DNA of 53,306 nt from a bacterium. GTDB taxonomy: Bacteria > Verrucomicrobiota > Kiritimatiellia > RFP12 > UBA1067. The position numbers and the translations under genes are program-made. The notes below the pieces were generated by a model. That model saw only the letters and a program-made list of their open reading frames with translations, ran no database searches and was not told where the DNA came from. Position 1 is the first letter of the stretch, and the number at the start of each line of letters is the position of its first letter. Shown here one piece after another: positions 7,733-15,046 of the stretch. Location: NCBI GenBank assembly GCA_030537465.1, contig JAUNMP010000007.1, positions 1 through 53,306 of the forward strand, read 5' to 3'.

Positions 7733-8668
7733 TCACATTTTATAGAAGTTACCGATTTTTTCGTAGTAGAACGTGATCTTGGCGTTCTTGTGCGCCTCGA
7801 CGCGGGCGAGCCAGTTCTTCGGCCGCGGACGCTTCCATTCCCTGTTGAAGAAGAAATCGTCCTGGTGCAGCGTCAACTCGGCACGGTCGGCGAAGGTTCG
7901 AAAGACCGCATAGCCCAAATCTCCATAGAATCCGCTGGAGGGCAGCGTCGCCGTCTGGACCGTCTGCGAATTGCCATAGGTCCCATCATGGACGAAGTTG
8001 TCCGCCCAGATGTGCTCGTGCCCGAAGACGTAGCCGCACACGGTCGGTCCGCAGGTCACCTCCCTGCGGATACCGCTCTCCCGCGGACAGTGGTGCGCGC
8101 CCAGGAAGAGCGGACGCTTCGCCGCCGCGATCTTCCGCCGCAGCCAGGCGAGTTGTTCCCCCTCGACCTTGCCGTCCACAAAGTTTCCCTGGTCGCCCTC
8201 CTTCTCGCGGAGGGTGTCCAGCATGATGAAGTCACAGTACGGCAATTCGAGCTTCGAGACGATGCGGTCCTTCACCAGGAGGCGGTCCACATACTCGGGA
8301 AACACGGCAAGGAAGTTTCGTCGCTTGTCGTGATTGCCCATCCCGCAGGTCAGCTTGATGCCGGCATCGAGGAGCGGACTCAGGATCTCCCGCGCCAGCT
8401 TGAAGTCCTCCACCCATCCGGCCGACGCCGAGAAGTCGCCAAAGACAAGGACATTCGCCGGCAACGGACGCATGGCCAGAATTTCGGCGACGTATCTCTT
8501 CAGAATCGCATGCTGGTGCTCCAGCCAGCGGCCCGGATATTTGCCATTGCAGTGGATGTCGGAGAGAAAGACCGCCAAATTGGGGTCAAGTTCAGATTTT
8601 ATGTCGGTGGCCAGCACCGATGCCGACGACAGCGCCGCCAGCCCTCCCATGAATTCTCGTCTCGTCAT
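7733..8668 (-). CDS. Tat-exported calcineurin-like metallophosphoesterase
   Basis: About 311 residues. The N-terminus MTRREFMGGLAALSSASVLA is a twin-arginine-type signal. The dinuclear metal motifs follow in order: SDIHCN (D-x-H), VFGDFSAS (GD), MGNHDKRR (GNHD), LGAHHCPRES and GYVFGHEHIW (GHxH). These are the calcineurin-like phosphoesterase signatures, so it hydrolyses a phosphoester outside the cytoplasm; the substrate is unknown. The start at 8668 lies after GGAGACAGGGAT. Two more Tat-type phosphoesterases lie at 20169-21650 and 32101-33006. The divergent eamA promoter lies about 80 bases upstream. Confidence 0.88.
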   Translation of the reverse strand: MTRREFMGGLAALSSASVLATDIKSELDPNLAVFLSDIHCNGKYPGRWLEHQHAILKRYVAEILAMRPLPANVLVFGDFSASAGWVEDFKLAREILSPLLDAGIKLTCGMGNHDKRRNFLAVFPEYVDRLLVKDRIVSKLELPYCDFIMLDTLREKEGDQGNFVDGKVEGEQLAWLRRKIAAAKRPLFLGAHHCPRESGIRREVTCGPTVCGYVFGHEHIWADNFVHDGTYGNSQTVQTATLPSSGFYGDLGYAVFRTFADRAELTLHQDDFFFNREWKRPRPKNWLARVEAHKNAKITFYYEKIGNFYKM

Positions 8669-8747
8669 ATCCCTGTCTCCTGTCATTGCGCAAGCGGAAT
8701 TCTAGCATAAAGGCATCCCCACTTCTACCACGGAAAGTCGGTTTCGG

Positions 8748-8756
8748 TGGTATAAT
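8748..8756 (+). promoter_or_regulatory. Extended -10 promoter of eamA-like gene
   Basis: TGGTATAAT, an extended -10 box with perfect TATAAT at 8751-8756. No convincing -35. The ATG at 8767 is only 10 bases downstream and has no Shine-Dalgarno, so the mRNA would be leaderless or nearly so. Confidence 0.6.
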
Positions 8757-8766
8757 ACGCGGCTCC

Positions 8767-9606
8767 ATGAAAATCAACCGCCAGATCGCCTGGCTCGCGG
8801 CCATTGGCGCGATGATCAGCTGCCAGGTCGGCGCCACGCAGGCTAAAGCCCTTTTCGCCGTCATCGACACGGCGGGGGCGACTTTCCTGCGCGTCGGCAT
8901 CTCCGCGCTGCTCATGCTCATCCTGTTCCGTCCCAGGATCGGACAGATCACCCGCGAACAGTGGAAGCGGATCGTCCTCTACGGACTCTCCGTCGCCGCG
9001 ATGAACTTCATCTTCTACTGCGCCCTACGGACGACGCCCCTCGGCATCTGCGTCACCGTTGAATTCGTCGGCCCCCTGTCGCTGGCCCTGATCTTCTCCC
9101 GAAAACCGCTCGATTTCCTCTGGACCGCGCTCGCCGTCGCGGGCATCGCCCTTATCGTCCCCTGGACGGAACAGACAGGCGACGTCCCATTGACCGGCGT
9201 TCTCCTCGCCGCCACCGCCGGCGTGGGCTGGGCATTCTACATCCTGGCGACGAACCACGTGACCCAGATCACCCGCGCCACCGACGCCGCGGCCCTCGGC
9301 ATGTCGGTCGCCGCCCTGGCGACGCTTCCCCTGGCACTCTTCGCCGGCGGTGTCCTTCACCTCACGCCTGCCGCCACAGTTCCCGCGCTCGTCGTTGCAG
9401 TCTTCTCGAGCGCCCTGCCCTTCACGCTTGAACTCGTCGCGCTGAAGGGACTGCCCGAGAAAACCTTCAGCATCACCCTCAGCGTCGAACCCGCCATCGC
9501 CGCGCTCTGCGGATTCCTCATTCTCGGCGAGACACTGACCTCCCTCCAGCTCCTCGCCATGCTCTGTGTCATCATCGCCTCAATCGGCTCAACCCGAACG
9601 AAGTAG
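8767..9606 (+). CDS. EamA-family (RhtA-like) drug/metabolite exporter
   Basis: Inner-membrane protein of about 279 residues with ten predicted helices in two EamA repeats (roughly 1-140 and 145-279). ATQAKALFAVIDTAGATFLRVG, ALRTTPLGICVTVEFVGPLSLAL and SVEPAIAALCGFLILGETLT match the RhtA threonine/homoserine exporter branch. It would export amino acids or related small metabolites. The ATG at 8767 is chosen over upstream codons because an extended -10 box ends 10 bases before it. It is one of only three plus-strand genes in the window. The substrate is inferred from family only. Confidence 0.88.
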   Translation: MKINRQIAWLAAIGAMISCQVGATQAKALFAVIDTAGATFLRVGISALLMLILFRPRIGQITREQWKRIVLYGLSVAAMNFIFYCALRTTPLGICVTVEFVGPLSLALIFSRKPLDFLWTALAVAGIALIVPWTEQTGDVPLTGVLLAATAGVGWAFYILATNHVTQITRATDAAALGMSVAALATLPLALFAGGVLHLTPAATVPALVVAVFSSALPFTLELVALKGLPEKTFSITLSVEPAIAALCGFLILGETLTSLQLLAMLCVIIASIGSTRTK

Positions 9607-9834
9607 CCTCCACCACGGAAGGCCTGTCCGACCAGAGACGGAAGCCCCAATCCGACAAACATTCGGCGACCAGACAACAGGCTAAAACTCCACAATTTGA
9701 GAAACGGGGCGGGGATGGTTCATTACATCATCCCAAAACAATCGGCGTATACGTTTGTACATACCAGGTTAGGCAAGTCGAGTACGTGGCGCCAGCCACA
9801 CACTCGGCCAACCTATTACTGCTATTTGAAACTT

Positions 9835-9848
9835 CTACTTGCAAGTAG
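9835..9848. promoter_or_regulatory. Perfect 14-bp palindrome over the -35 box (candidate operator)
   Basis: CTACTTGCAAGTAG is its own reverse complement. Its centre forms the TTGCAA -35 box at 9839-9844. A dimeric repressor bound here would block RNA polymerase. Confidence 0.5.
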
Positions 9849-9868
9849 CATAAAAGGAGTGGTATACT
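9839..9868 (+). promoter_or_regulatory. Promoter of the DUF4143 ATPase gene
   Basis: TTGCAA at 9839-9844, an 18-base spacer and TATACT at 9863-9868 with an extended TGG before it. The ATG follows 25 bases later. Confidence 0.6.
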
Positions 9869-9893
9869 TCTCTCCTGGAAAGGTAGGCAAGAG

Positions 9894-11045
9894 ATGATTG
9901 ATCGCGAAATGTCCCAGATCTTATGCCAACGCGCAAGCGAATTCCCCGTCCTCACGATAACAGGCCCACGGCAATCTGGCAAGACGACTCTCGTCAGATC
10001 ATGCTTCCCCAAATTCGCTTATGTGAATCTAGAGGATCCAGAGACGAGAGAACTTGCAGAAACCGATTACCACAGATTCTTCGCGCTACATCCGACTCCT
10101 GTCATCATCGACGAAATCCAGAGAATCCCCAAGCTCGCTTCGGCAATCCAGACAATCGTTGACGAACACCGGAGCGAATACGGTCAGTTCATCTTGACAG
10201 GGTCACATCAGCCGCTTCTCAAGGAGACCGTCACACAATCCCTCGCCGGACGAAGCGCATTTCTCAAGCTTCTTCCCTTGAACTTCGCCGAACTCAAGAG
10301 CGCTCCAGATGTCCGGCTCTCGCAGGACGCACTCATTCTTCGCGGCGGAATGCCAGAGCTCGCAACATCCTCTCTCGACGCCAACGTCTACTACAAGAAC
10401 TATCTGCAGACCTACCTTGAACGCGATGTCCGCCAGATCGCCAACATCAAGAACGCCTCGGCTTTCAATCGATTTCTCGTCCTGCTCGCAGGCCGTGTCG
10501 GACAGCTTATCAACCTCAACACACTCTCTGGCGAAGTCGGCGTGAGCCACACGACTCTGTCCGAATGGCTCAATGTCCTCGAAGCGTCGTTTATCGTCTT
10601 CCGTCTTCAACCCTTTTATGCGAACATCGGCAAGCGGCTCACGAAGACCCCAAAGCTCTACTTCGCCGAGACCGGTCTCGCCGCCTGCCTCCTCGGGCTT
10701 AAAACCGAGGAACAAGTTTCCCGGGATCCGCTCAGAGGGAGTCTCTTCGAGAACCTCGTTGTCAGCAACATCCTCAAGCACAACCTCAACCGCGACGAAG
10801 AGGGCGAACTTTTCTTCTTCCGCACAAATGACGGACTTGAGGTCGATCTTCTCAGGCGCACCCAAGACGGTGTACAGCCCATCGAGATCAAGTCATCAAC
10901 GACCTGGTCGAAGTCGCTGACGGATGGCCTTGAGAAATACAAAAGGCTTTTCCCTGACGCGATCAGACCGACTCTCGTTTACGGCGGCAAGAACATCCCG
11001 TCCGCCACCAACGAAATCGCCGCCGTGAACTACCTCGATTTTTGA
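9894..11045 (+). CDS. AAA ATPase with DUF4143 (AAA_14 type)
   Basis: Cytoplasmic P-loop ATPase of 383 residues. The Walker A motif GPRQSGKT is at residues 24-31 and Walker B VIIDEIQ at about 70-76, followed by the sensor segment FILTGSHQPLL. The C-terminal half contains the DUF4143 nuclease-like region: NYLQTYLERDVRQIANIKN, a winged-helix part (LINLNTLSGEVGVSHTTLSEWLNVL) and a final FRTNDGLEVDLLRR with QPIEIKSS, which resembles a PD-(D/E)xK core. The family is common and often multicopy in anaerobes, but its role is not established. AGGCAAG lies before the ATG. The promoter carries a perfect palindrome over its -35. Confidence 0.9.
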   Translation: MIDREMSQILCQRASEFPVLTITGPRQSGKTTLVRSCFPKFAYVNLEDPETRELAETDYHRFFALHPTPVIIDEIQRIPKLASAIQTIVDEHRSEYGQFILTGSHQPLLKETVTQSLAGRSAFLKLLPLNFAELKSAPDVRLSQDALILRGGMPELATSSLDANVYYKNYLQTYLERDVRQIANIKNASAFNRFLVLLAGRVGQLINLNTLSGEVGVSHTTLSEWLNVLEASFIVFRLQPFYANIGKRLTKTPKLYFAETGLAACLLGLKTEEQVSRDPLRGSLFENLVVSNILKHNLNRDEEGELFFFRTNDGLEVDLLRRTQDGVQPIEIKSSTTWSKSLTDGLEKYKRLFPDAIRPTLVYGGKNIPSATNEIAAVNYLDF

Positions 11046-11071
11046 TAATGTGGCAAAGTCCGAGACGGCGA

Positions 11072-11144
11072 TTCGGGCAGCGTACGCAGCATCACCGAGT
11101 ACTGGATCTCGCCGAACATCGTGGAGAGGACGAACCGCGCCGCC
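11072..11144 (-). pseudogene. Fragment duplicated from the GH36 gene
   Basis: These 73 bases match 15419-15491 with only two mismatches and no gaps; the match then slips by one base. The source is the segment of the alpha-galactosidase coding around QYSVMLRTLPE, so this copy is an isolated remnant in the same orientation as the parent. It cannot encode a product. Confidence 0.85.
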
Positions 11145-11147
11145 CTG

Positions 11148-11594
11148 CTACCGCATCAGCAGGGCGGGCAAGCCCAGCCAACCTCCTGGACAAGATTTTT
11201 CCCATTGCGTCACCGATGCGAAAACTCCTCTCCCGTCACACGGTCGAAGGCAATCACGCGCCATGCGGCAAAGCCCCTTGCGAACGGGATTGTTGCAGAT
11301 ATAGGCAGACTTCTCGGCAGAATGCGCCTCGGTCAAAATCATTTTCGCCGCATCCGCCAACGACACCACACGGCATGTCGCGTCGCGGGGCGCACGGGGT
11401 GCGCCCCCTACCGTCCACGGTTGGTGACCCTCCGCGCAAATCGTGATGAAATACCACGCGACCGAAACGTCAATCGACAAGGGCCCGCGATGATTCAAGA
11501 CCCTTCGTTGCGGCAATACCGCACCCTCCCCCGGTAGGGGGCGCACCCCGTGCACCTCGCCCTCAAACTTGATGACTTGTTCGTACGCCGCCAT
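11148..11594 (-). pseudogene. Remnant of a REP-associated tyrosine transposase (RAYT)
   Basis: The frame keeps the two ends of a RAYT/IS200-like Y1 transposase. WYFITICAEGHQPW, about residues 47-60, resembles the first beta-strand block. YICNNPVRKGL, about residues 98-108, matches the conserved C-terminal Y-I-x-N-P-V-R-x-G-L motif. The middle, which should hold the HUH metal site and catalytic Tyr, is missing: only about 35 residues separate the motifs instead of roughly 100. A GC-rich hairpin sequence interrupts it after GHQPW. Identification rests on the two motifs recognised by eye. Confidence 0.55.
11387..11553. repeat. Inverted pair of GC-rich REP-like hairpins
   Basis: Positions 11392-11413 and 11532-11553 are perfect inverted copies (22 bp) separated by 118 bp. 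Each copy is also close to a hairpin itself: GGGGCGCA, loop CGGGG, TGCGCCCC at 11387-11407, and a wobble-paired version in the right copy. Two hairpins in inverted orientation resemble a REPIN, and they sit in and beside the RAYT remnant. Confidence 0.65.
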
Positions 11595-11611
11595 TCTTCT
11601 CCGCCTCTACC

Positions 11612-11656
11612 CTCTCAACTCTCTCAACATTCTCAACACTCTCAACGTTCTTAATA
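11612..11656. repeat. Five-unit 9-bp tandem repeat
   Basis: Units CTCTCAACT, CTCTCAACA, TTCTCAACA, CTCTCAACG and the decayed TTCTTAATA follow without gaps. Similar CTCAAC units occur between genes at 45145-45178. It lies about 45 bases beyond the stop codon of the FISUMP gene. Confidence 0.75.
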
Positions 11657-11701
11657 AATTAAATCAATCGGAATGAATCGAATGCGCGGGCAATGCGCCC
11701 G

Positions 11702-13033
11702 CTATTTGGCAAATCCTCGAAGAGGCCGGACAGACTGCCCGATGTAGCGGCTGAGGTCGTCCCGGTAGAAATCGCCCGAATTGAAGGCGAGGCGCCACGC
11801 GTAGTCGGAACCGCCCGAATACGGCGTAGAAGACCAGTAGTAGCCGTACGAGCCGGGGTAGAAGAGGCTGGAGTCGAGGCCGCCGCCGGCAGCGGGAAGG
11901 AAGATGCTTTTCGAGGCATACGCGCCCTTGCCGGTCACGAGCCGTCCGTACACGCCGTTGCGTGTCGTCCACGTAGTCGTGCAATTGTTGATAAGTGCAT
12001 TAATTTCCGCACTTGTCGGCATCCGCCACGGGGCGCCAAGATGCGCCGTCGCCGCATCGTATTTCGCCACAAGATTGCCCGTCGAATCGATGTAGCCCTG
12101 CGACTGAAGCGTGGAATTGCTCTTGTTGTAGGTCGGGCAGGTGGAATAATCAAACGGGCTGCTGCCCATGCGCGTTCCCGTGCTCGACACCCACGTCACA
12201 TCAGTATAACGAGGCCAAGAGCTGTCGTAGGTTCCGCCTTCTCGTGTGTACCCCACCGTGTCGCCCCACCAGAAGTAGTAGCCGTACTCTTCGGGCTTCG
12301 TGGCGCCCACGTTGCACTCGGCCCAATAGGGACCGTTCTCCCAGAGCTGCACGCCGCCGAGCTCGGGTTCTGGCTGCGGCACGAACCCTTCGCCGGCCAC
12401 CGCCGACCGTTCGCCTGCCGCTCCCGTCGGCATGGTAACCGTCACCTTGAAGAAGCGATGCCATGGCTTTACTGGTGTCTCCCACTCGCCCTTGTCGAGA
12501 TCGGTTCGACCGAGAACCGCATAGATGCGGTTCACCGCGCCCGTGTTGAGATTTGGCGTCCAGGAGATCCGCACTTCGCCGTCGACCATTTCGATTTCCG
12601 CGCGGAAGGTCTGGTCCCGCGCCGTCAACCCCGCTACAAACGCCTCCCAGCCCGTCAAACCGTCTGCATACGGCGCCGCGAGTTTCGCATCGAGTCCCGC
12701 CGTCGACTCGCCCGCCGTCGCAAGCCCCGCCGCCATCAGCCAATCATGGGGAATGGAATGGCTCGTCGAACTTCCGGACGGCACATAGACGGACGAGCCG
12801 CCCGCCGTCACGATTCCGCCGACATCGGCCGCGTCCTCCGGCGAATTGCCGCTGAACGTCGTCTCGGACAGGCTGGCAGGCTCATACGCGCCGCCGAGCG
12901 TGTAGTCGACCGTGATCGTGCTCCACGGTTCGCCCGTCTTCACGGCGCCGACCGTCACCGACGGCGCCGCCGACGCCATCAACCCCGCGGCCGCAACCGC
13001 ACCGAGCAGAAAAGACCTGAACGACATCATCAT
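11702..13033 (-). CDS. Secreted FISUMP-domain protein
   Basis: About 443 residues with a Sec signal (MMMSFRSFLLGAVAAAGLMASAAP). Residues about 20-210 hold a beta-rich region ending WTPNLNTGAVNRIYAVLGRTDL and RFFKVTVTMP, a pattern frequent in secreted proteins of this group. The C-terminal 200 residues carry the Fibrobacter succinogenes major paralogous (FISUMP) domain: GPYWAECNVGATKPEEYGYYFWWGD, PWRMPTSAEINALI and the closing GYYWSSTPYSGGSDYAWRLA with SVRPLRG. The function is unknown; such domains are found on surface or secreted proteins. AAGGGA precedes the first ATG of three. A good promoter is at 13091-13120. Confidence 0.85.
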   Translation of the reverse strand: MMMSFRSFLLGAVAAAGLMASAAPSVTVGAVKTGEPWSTITVDYTLGGAYEPASLSETTFSGNSPEDAADVGGIVTAGGSSVYVPSGSSTSHSIPHDWLMAAGLATAGESTAGLDAKLAAPYADGLTGWEAFVAGLTARDQTFRAEIEMVDGEVRISWTPNLNTGAVNRIYAVLGRTDLDKGEWETPVKPWHRFFKVTVTMPTGAAGERSAVAGEGFVPQPEPELGGVQLWENGPYWAECNVGATKPEEYGYYFWWGDTVGYTREGGTYDSSWPRYTDVTWVSSTGTRMGSSPFDYSTCPTYNKSNSTLQSQGYIDSTGNLVAKYDAATAHLGAPWRMPTSAEINALINNCTTTWTTRNGVYGRLVTGKGAYASKSIFLPAAGGGLDSSLFYPGSYGYYWSSTPYSGGSDYAWRLAFNSGDFYRDDLSRYIGQSVRPLRGFAK

Positions 13034-13090
13034 TTTCCCTTCTCCTCCATTCCTTCCCACACGGCAAACCATTCGACGCGAAACATGGAT

Positions 13091-13120
13091 ATTCTATCAC
13101 ACACGGATCCAAATCGTCAA
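13091..13120 (-). promoter_or_regulatory. Promoter of the FISUMP gene
   Basis: TTGACG at 13120-13115, an 18-base spacer and TAGAAT at 13096-13091 on the minus strand, about 60 bases before the start codon. Confidence 0.65.
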
Positions 13121-13238
13121 TTTTTGCTCCGGTGGCGCGGTTTGTCATAATAATGTGTACCCATTTTCATCCGTTCTCGCATCTCCACCCTGGCATAGGT
13201 CGCGAAAGGATCGGGATCTCCGGCCTGCCGGCGGCGAA

Positions 13239-13420
13239 AACGCAGAGGGAACAGAGGCCGAGAGACACAGAGGGCGTAGGCGTAAGAGGGTTTTCATGAC
13301 GAACACGCACATCTATCCGACAGTTCTCAATTCCAGAAAATCGGGAGACATCCGCCGTTGTATCGTGCAAAGCACCCTCTTCAACGCTCTGAGCCTCTCG
13401 GCCTCTGTTCCCTCTGCGTT
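13239..13420. repeat. Exact 26-bp inverted repeat, 130-bp spacer
   Basis: Positions 13239-13264 and 13395-13420 are exact reverse complements. The arms are built of roughly 8-bp purine-rich units (CGCAGAGG, ACAGAGG, CGAGAG). On the left the pattern continues as ACACAGAGGG. The 3129-3158 stretch upstream of higBA has a similar composition. Confidence 0.85.
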
Positions 13421-13551
13421 GACGCCCGCGGCAGCGTCCCGCCCTGGCTGCGAGAGAGGAGAGTACGCATTGTCGTCACCCCAGGTCTGAGCCCGAAATT
13501 CCGTTTCCACTCCTCAACCGCCATTACAGTTCCAGAAACGTCTACCGCCCT

Positions 13552-13716
13552 TTATCTATTGGGTCCAATAACGACACCCTGCAAATACTCGATCTTACAA
13601 ATGACCGATGTCGCAATATAGTCTGCCTCTTCCAACATCTGCCGCAGACCACCATGACCGTTGCCCAAAGCAACGAGAGCGTTTGTGTCAAGGAAGTAGC
13701 GCCTTTCACCACTCAT
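13552..13716 (-). pseudogene. Truncated PIN-domain (VapC-like) toxin
   Basis: Only 54 residues from the ATG at 13716: RRYFLDTNALVALGNGHGG at the start is the N-terminal PIN motif with the first catalytic Asp, and YIATSVICKIEYLQG contains the next Glu-bearing strand. It stops at GPNR instead of continuing to the usual 130 or so residues, so the remaining acidic residues are lost. It starts inside the end of the antitoxin frame (11-base overlap), the normal vapBC arrangement. Probably inactive. Confidence 0.7.
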
Positions 13717-13921
13717 CGCGCAGCCTCCGCTGATAAGCTACGCCATCTTCACTGAATTCCACTTTCCCAGCAAACCCCGAAAGGTCAAACCGCTTTGGCT
13801 TCTGCTCAATCACCGGAACGAGAATAACCTCAAAGGAATATCCATCGTATTCACGAGGGATATTTACCGTAACCTGTCAATTCGTCGGTCTAGCAAATGT
13901 CTGAATAGTCGGCATAAACAT
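13706..13921 (-). pseudogene. Antitoxin partner with an in-frame stop
   Basis: The reading frame starts at an ATG at 13921 after AAGGAAA, runs 14 codons (MFMPTIQTFARPTN), meets TGA at 13879-13877, and then continues open in the same frame for 56 codons (QVTVNIPREYDGYSFEV ... RRLRDEW) to 13706. A single C-to-T change of CGA would explain the stop. The post-stop part resembles an AbrB/Phd-sized antitoxin. Coupled with the truncated PIN gene this looks like a decayed module. Stop recoding is not excluded but unlikely. Confidence 0.6.
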
Positions 13922-13976
13922 TTTCCTTGAGATGAAGCAATCTGCGGGAACATCAAACTCTCATCTTGAGACTTGC

Positions 13977-13982
13977 AGTATA
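13977..13982 (-). promoter_or_regulatory. Extended -10 for the decayed vapBC-like pair
   Basis: TGC TATACT on the minus strand (TATACT at 13982-13977), about 55 bases before the antitoxin ATG. No clear -35. Confidence 0.4.
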
Positions 13983-14073
13983 GCACAATTTCTGTGTCGG
14001 CGTGTGCAGACACTGCCAGCATGTCCGCTTCCCTTGCCGATTTTTCCGTAGCAGGTGATGCGAGGCCTTTACC

Positions 14074-14304
14074 CTATGCCTCTACTTGTGCGCAGCGCCG
14101 CTTGGAACGGGCGAACGCCTTGACTTTCTCACCAAGTTCACGGACCGATTCACCCGTATCGAAATGCCGCTGATGCCATGACGTATAGTCCATCGGCGAC
14201 TTGCTCATCATCGCAATAAAGCGCTCGGTATCGAGATAGCCAAATTTGTCGACGAGCACCTGGAAGCATTCCGTACGAAGTTCGTTATCTGGTATCAAGG
14301 TCAT
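14074..14304 (-). CDS. Small protein paired with PIN toxin, probable antitoxin
   Basis: 76 residues: MTLIPDNELRTECFQVLV, then LDTERFIAMMSKSP and a basic tail (KAFARSKRRC). It overlaps the stop of the upstream PIN gene by 4 bases (ATGA), a sign of translational coupling. The size, charge and pairing suggest the antitoxin of a PIN module, although here the toxin gene comes first, the reverse of usual vapBC. I do not recognise a DNA-binding domain. Confidence 0.6.
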   Translation of the reverse strand: MTLIPDNELRTECFQVLVDKFGYLDTERFIAMMSKSPMDYTSWHQRHFDTGESVRELGEKVKAFARSKRRCAQVEA

Positions 14305-14735
14305 TGCAGTACCTCCATTACAAAATCAATCGGGTTCGCGATACGCATCGGCCCTAACATCCTCACTTTCTTGAGGATGCCTTTATCTGTCGTTAGAAAC
14401 CAATCGCAAGAGGCCGCTTCCGCACTGGCCACATGCAGCGAATCCATTGCCTTAAGGCCAAGTGACGAAATTTCCTCACCTCTCTCAATTAGAGGATCGT
14501 CCGTCTCTACATGCGCTACCGCCCCATCCTGCCAGGGGCTTATCATATCCGGCTCCTGAAAGTTTGGACTACGGCTCAGCTCATAATCCAGAGCATCGCT
14601 CCAAACATATTCAATCTCGCCACTGCGCATAAGAGACTGAACCTTAAGTTTAGCCATTGTCTCGAGACTGATACGCAAGTCCGTTTGGGGATCAAACGGA
14701 CGATTATAGCAACAGTTATCGAGATAAATTCTCAT
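14301..14735 (-). CDS. PIN-domain protein, probable VapC-like ribonuclease
   Basis: About 144 residues. MRIYLDNCCYNRPFD at the start gives the first PIN acidic residue in the LDxCxxNRPFD form seen in a distinct PIN subgroup. LKAMDSLHVASAEAASCDWFLTTDKGILKK near residues 95-125 gives the conserved D-S-L-H-V-A-x-A and the T-T-D-x-x-I-L strand with further metal-binding Asp. It would cleave RNA with Mg2+. The ATG at 14735 is chosen over 14750 to begin at the MRIYLDN motif. It is translationally coupled to the 76-residue partner. Confidence 0.8.
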   Translation of the reverse strand: MRIYLDNCCYNRPFDPQTDLRISLETMAKLKVQSLMRSGEIEYVWSDALDYELSRSPNFQEPDMISPWQDGAVAHVETDDPLIERGEEISSLGLKAMDSLHVASAEAASCDWFLTTDKGILKKVRMLGPMRIANPIDFVMEVLQ

Positions 14736-15046
14736 GAATGCACGGATCAATTTTCTAGTGATGCCAGATACACAGATACGCAGATCACCTTGTTTTCACA
14801 AGGATTTTAGGGCAGGGGGCATCAGCTTCACCCCCGCCGTGTCAAAGAGCGATGTCCCGGCAGCCAACTCGCCGACTGCGGTCAGAACGCCAAAAATGAT
14901 AGCAAAACCGCCGCGCAGGTGTCAAATTCCACGCGGCGGCGATTTGGTTCGACTGAGCCTGCCGCGCCAATGTGTTTCATGGCCGAAGCCATACCCTCGC
15001 GCAAACGAGACGCGACTGCCGCGTCCGCCGCCACACCTACAACGAT
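14736..15046. other. Intergenic stretch upstream of the PIN module
   Basis: Contains a good minus-strand promoter (14896-14925). Between it and the PIN gene, one minus-strand frame stays open for about 33 codons but lacks a standard start codon, so it is not called. Short repeats of GTATCTG occur near 14765-14785. No other feature was seen. Confidence 0.5.
14896..14925 (-). promoter_or_regulatory. Promoter upstream of the PIN module
   Basis: TTGACA at 14925-14920, an 18-base spacer, TATCAT at 14901-14896 on the minus strand. The first annotated gene downstream is the PIN gene, which would have a leader of about 155 bases. Confidence 0.55.

Larger units (their letters stand above)
9607..9893. 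other. Intergenic stretch before the DUF4143 ATPase gene
   Basis: Contains a perfect 14-bp palindrome and the ATPase promoter at its right end. No terminator-like hairpin with a T-tract and no credible coding frame was seen. Confidence 0.5.
11046..11701. other. Scar region without an intact gene
   Basis: Between the ATPase and the FISUMP gene lie, in order, a 73-bp copy of part of the local GH36 gene, a gutted RAYT transposase with an inverted pair of GC-rich hairpins, and five 9-bp tandem repeats. It looks like a site of repeated insertion and deletion. Confidence 0.7.
13034..13551. other. Gene-free stretch with an inverted repeat
   Basis: Apart from the FISUMP promoter, it holds a 26-bp perfect inverted repeat and GA-rich short-period repeats. 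Several short open frames exist, but none has a ribosome-binding site or recognisable product. The sequence right of 13420 fuses abruptly to a truncated PIN gene. Confidence 0.6.

Noticed and set aside
13167-13510. Short overlapping open frames on both strands near the 26-bp inverted repeat
   Set aside because: They arise from the repeat itself, lack ribosome-binding sites and show no protein-like order.
14805-14895. Open minus-strand frame of about 33 codons after the 14896 promoter
   Set aside because: It has no ATG, GTG or TTG start and no recognisable product.
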